Below, piece by piece: positions 6,010 to 6,070 of a DNA stretch of 6,070 nucleotides. Source of the stretch: Acidobacteriota bacterium (GTDB lineage Bacteria; Acidobacteriota; Vicinamibacteria; Fen-336). The stretch lies in assembly GCA_003155335.1 (NCBI GenBank), contig PMCG01000139.1, positions 15,152 to 21,221 of the forward strand, in the 5' to 3' direction. Every line of letters starts with the position of its first letter. Position 1 is the stretch's first letter. The translations under genes were made by a program, and so were the position numbers. Under the pieces are notes generated by a model. That model searched no databases. It worked only from the letters and a program-made list of their open reading frames with translations, and was not told the DNA's origin.

Positions 6010-6015
6010 ATTATA
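6010..6015 (-). promoter_or_regulatory. Consensus -10 box immediately upstream of bshC
   Basis: On the minus strand 6015-6010 reads TATAAT, a perfect -10 hexamer, ending 5 bases before GTG 6004 and 8 bases before ATG 6001. The usual -10-to-start distance puts transcription initiation at about 6005-6001, on the start codon itself, giving a leaderless or nearly leaderless transcript. The -35 region is poor: a 17-base spacing gives AAGCTT, and TTGCCA (6043-6038) is 22 bases away. The absence of a Shine-Dalgarno sequence before bshC agrees with leaderless initiation. Confidence 0.5.
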
Positions 6016-6070
6016 GGGCGTCGGCCGTGGTGAAGCTTGGCAATGACCGCGCCGGCTGGTTCGCATCTGG
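6016..6070. other. Non-coding remainder upstream of bshC
   Basis: These 55 bases to the window edge hold no gene I can support. The bshC frame is open to the edge upstream of its TAA at 6013-6011, but the stretch is too short to say whether it is the tail of another minus-strand gene. A plus-strand ATG at 6043 opens only nine codons before the edge. Confidence 0.4.

Noticed and set aside
6043..6070. Plus-strand ATG with nine codons to the window edge, divergent from bshC
   Set aside because: Too short to judge; the weak GGTGAAG upstream is poorly spaced and the peptide is not recognisable.
1..6070. Search for an undescribed defence, mobile, CRISPR or RNA-based system
   Set aside because: All substantial coding regions belong to known families. 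No repeat array, transposase, integrase, tRNA, structured RNA or toxin-antitoxin pair was seen, so no new system is claimed.

Overview
This is a G+C-rich bacterial chromosome segment (roughly two thirds G+C by eye) with tightly packed genes. I see no mobile elements, CRISPR array or RNA genes. It holds seven protein genes: a partial yjbQ-type gene leaving the left edge (minus strand), a plus-strand HAD phosphatase/SDR pair, a plus-strand rubrerythrin, and a minus-strand cluster bshC-bshA-bshB1 that encodes the complete core pathway for the low-molecular-weight thiol bacillithiol. High G+C together with bacillithiol genes points away from the low-G+C Firmicutes. It is compatible with Acidobacteriota, Gemmatimonadota, Deinococcota or a related uncultured lineage. 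The window alone does not decide which.

Left part (1-1810): yjbQ and the HAD gene are divergent, with 121 bases between their starts. That gap holds a candidate promoter for each direction, whose -35 regions would overlap, and a perfect 14-base palindrome in the yjbQ leader. The HAD and SDR genes are 4 bases apart and are almost certainly co-transcribed. Both families are clear but their substrates are not.

Middle (1811-2402): a monocistronic rubrerythrin (diiron four-helix domain plus C-terminal rubredoxin domain) follows its own good sigma-70-like promoter (TGGACG, 17 bases, TATAAA). It converges with the bacillithiol cluster, with only 13 bases between stop codons and no visible intrinsic terminator.

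Right part (2416-6070, minus strand): transcription runs bshC (putative cysteine ligase), bshA (GlcNAc-malate synthase), bshB1 (deacetylase). A consensus TATAAT sits immediately upstream of bshC, so close that the transcript would start at or within a few bases of the start codon. An in-frame TAA overlapping this box fixes the start. bshA and bshB1 are translationally coupled; 97 bases with an inverted repeat separate bshC from bshA.

Taken together, peroxide reduction (rubrerythrin) and thiol redox buffering (bacillithiol) sit side by side, which suggests an oxidative-stress neighbourhood, though on separate transcripts. No undescribed system is evident. The points most worth a second look are regulatory: the apparently leaderless bshC, the promoter architecture of rubrerythrin, and the orphan HAD/SDR pair.
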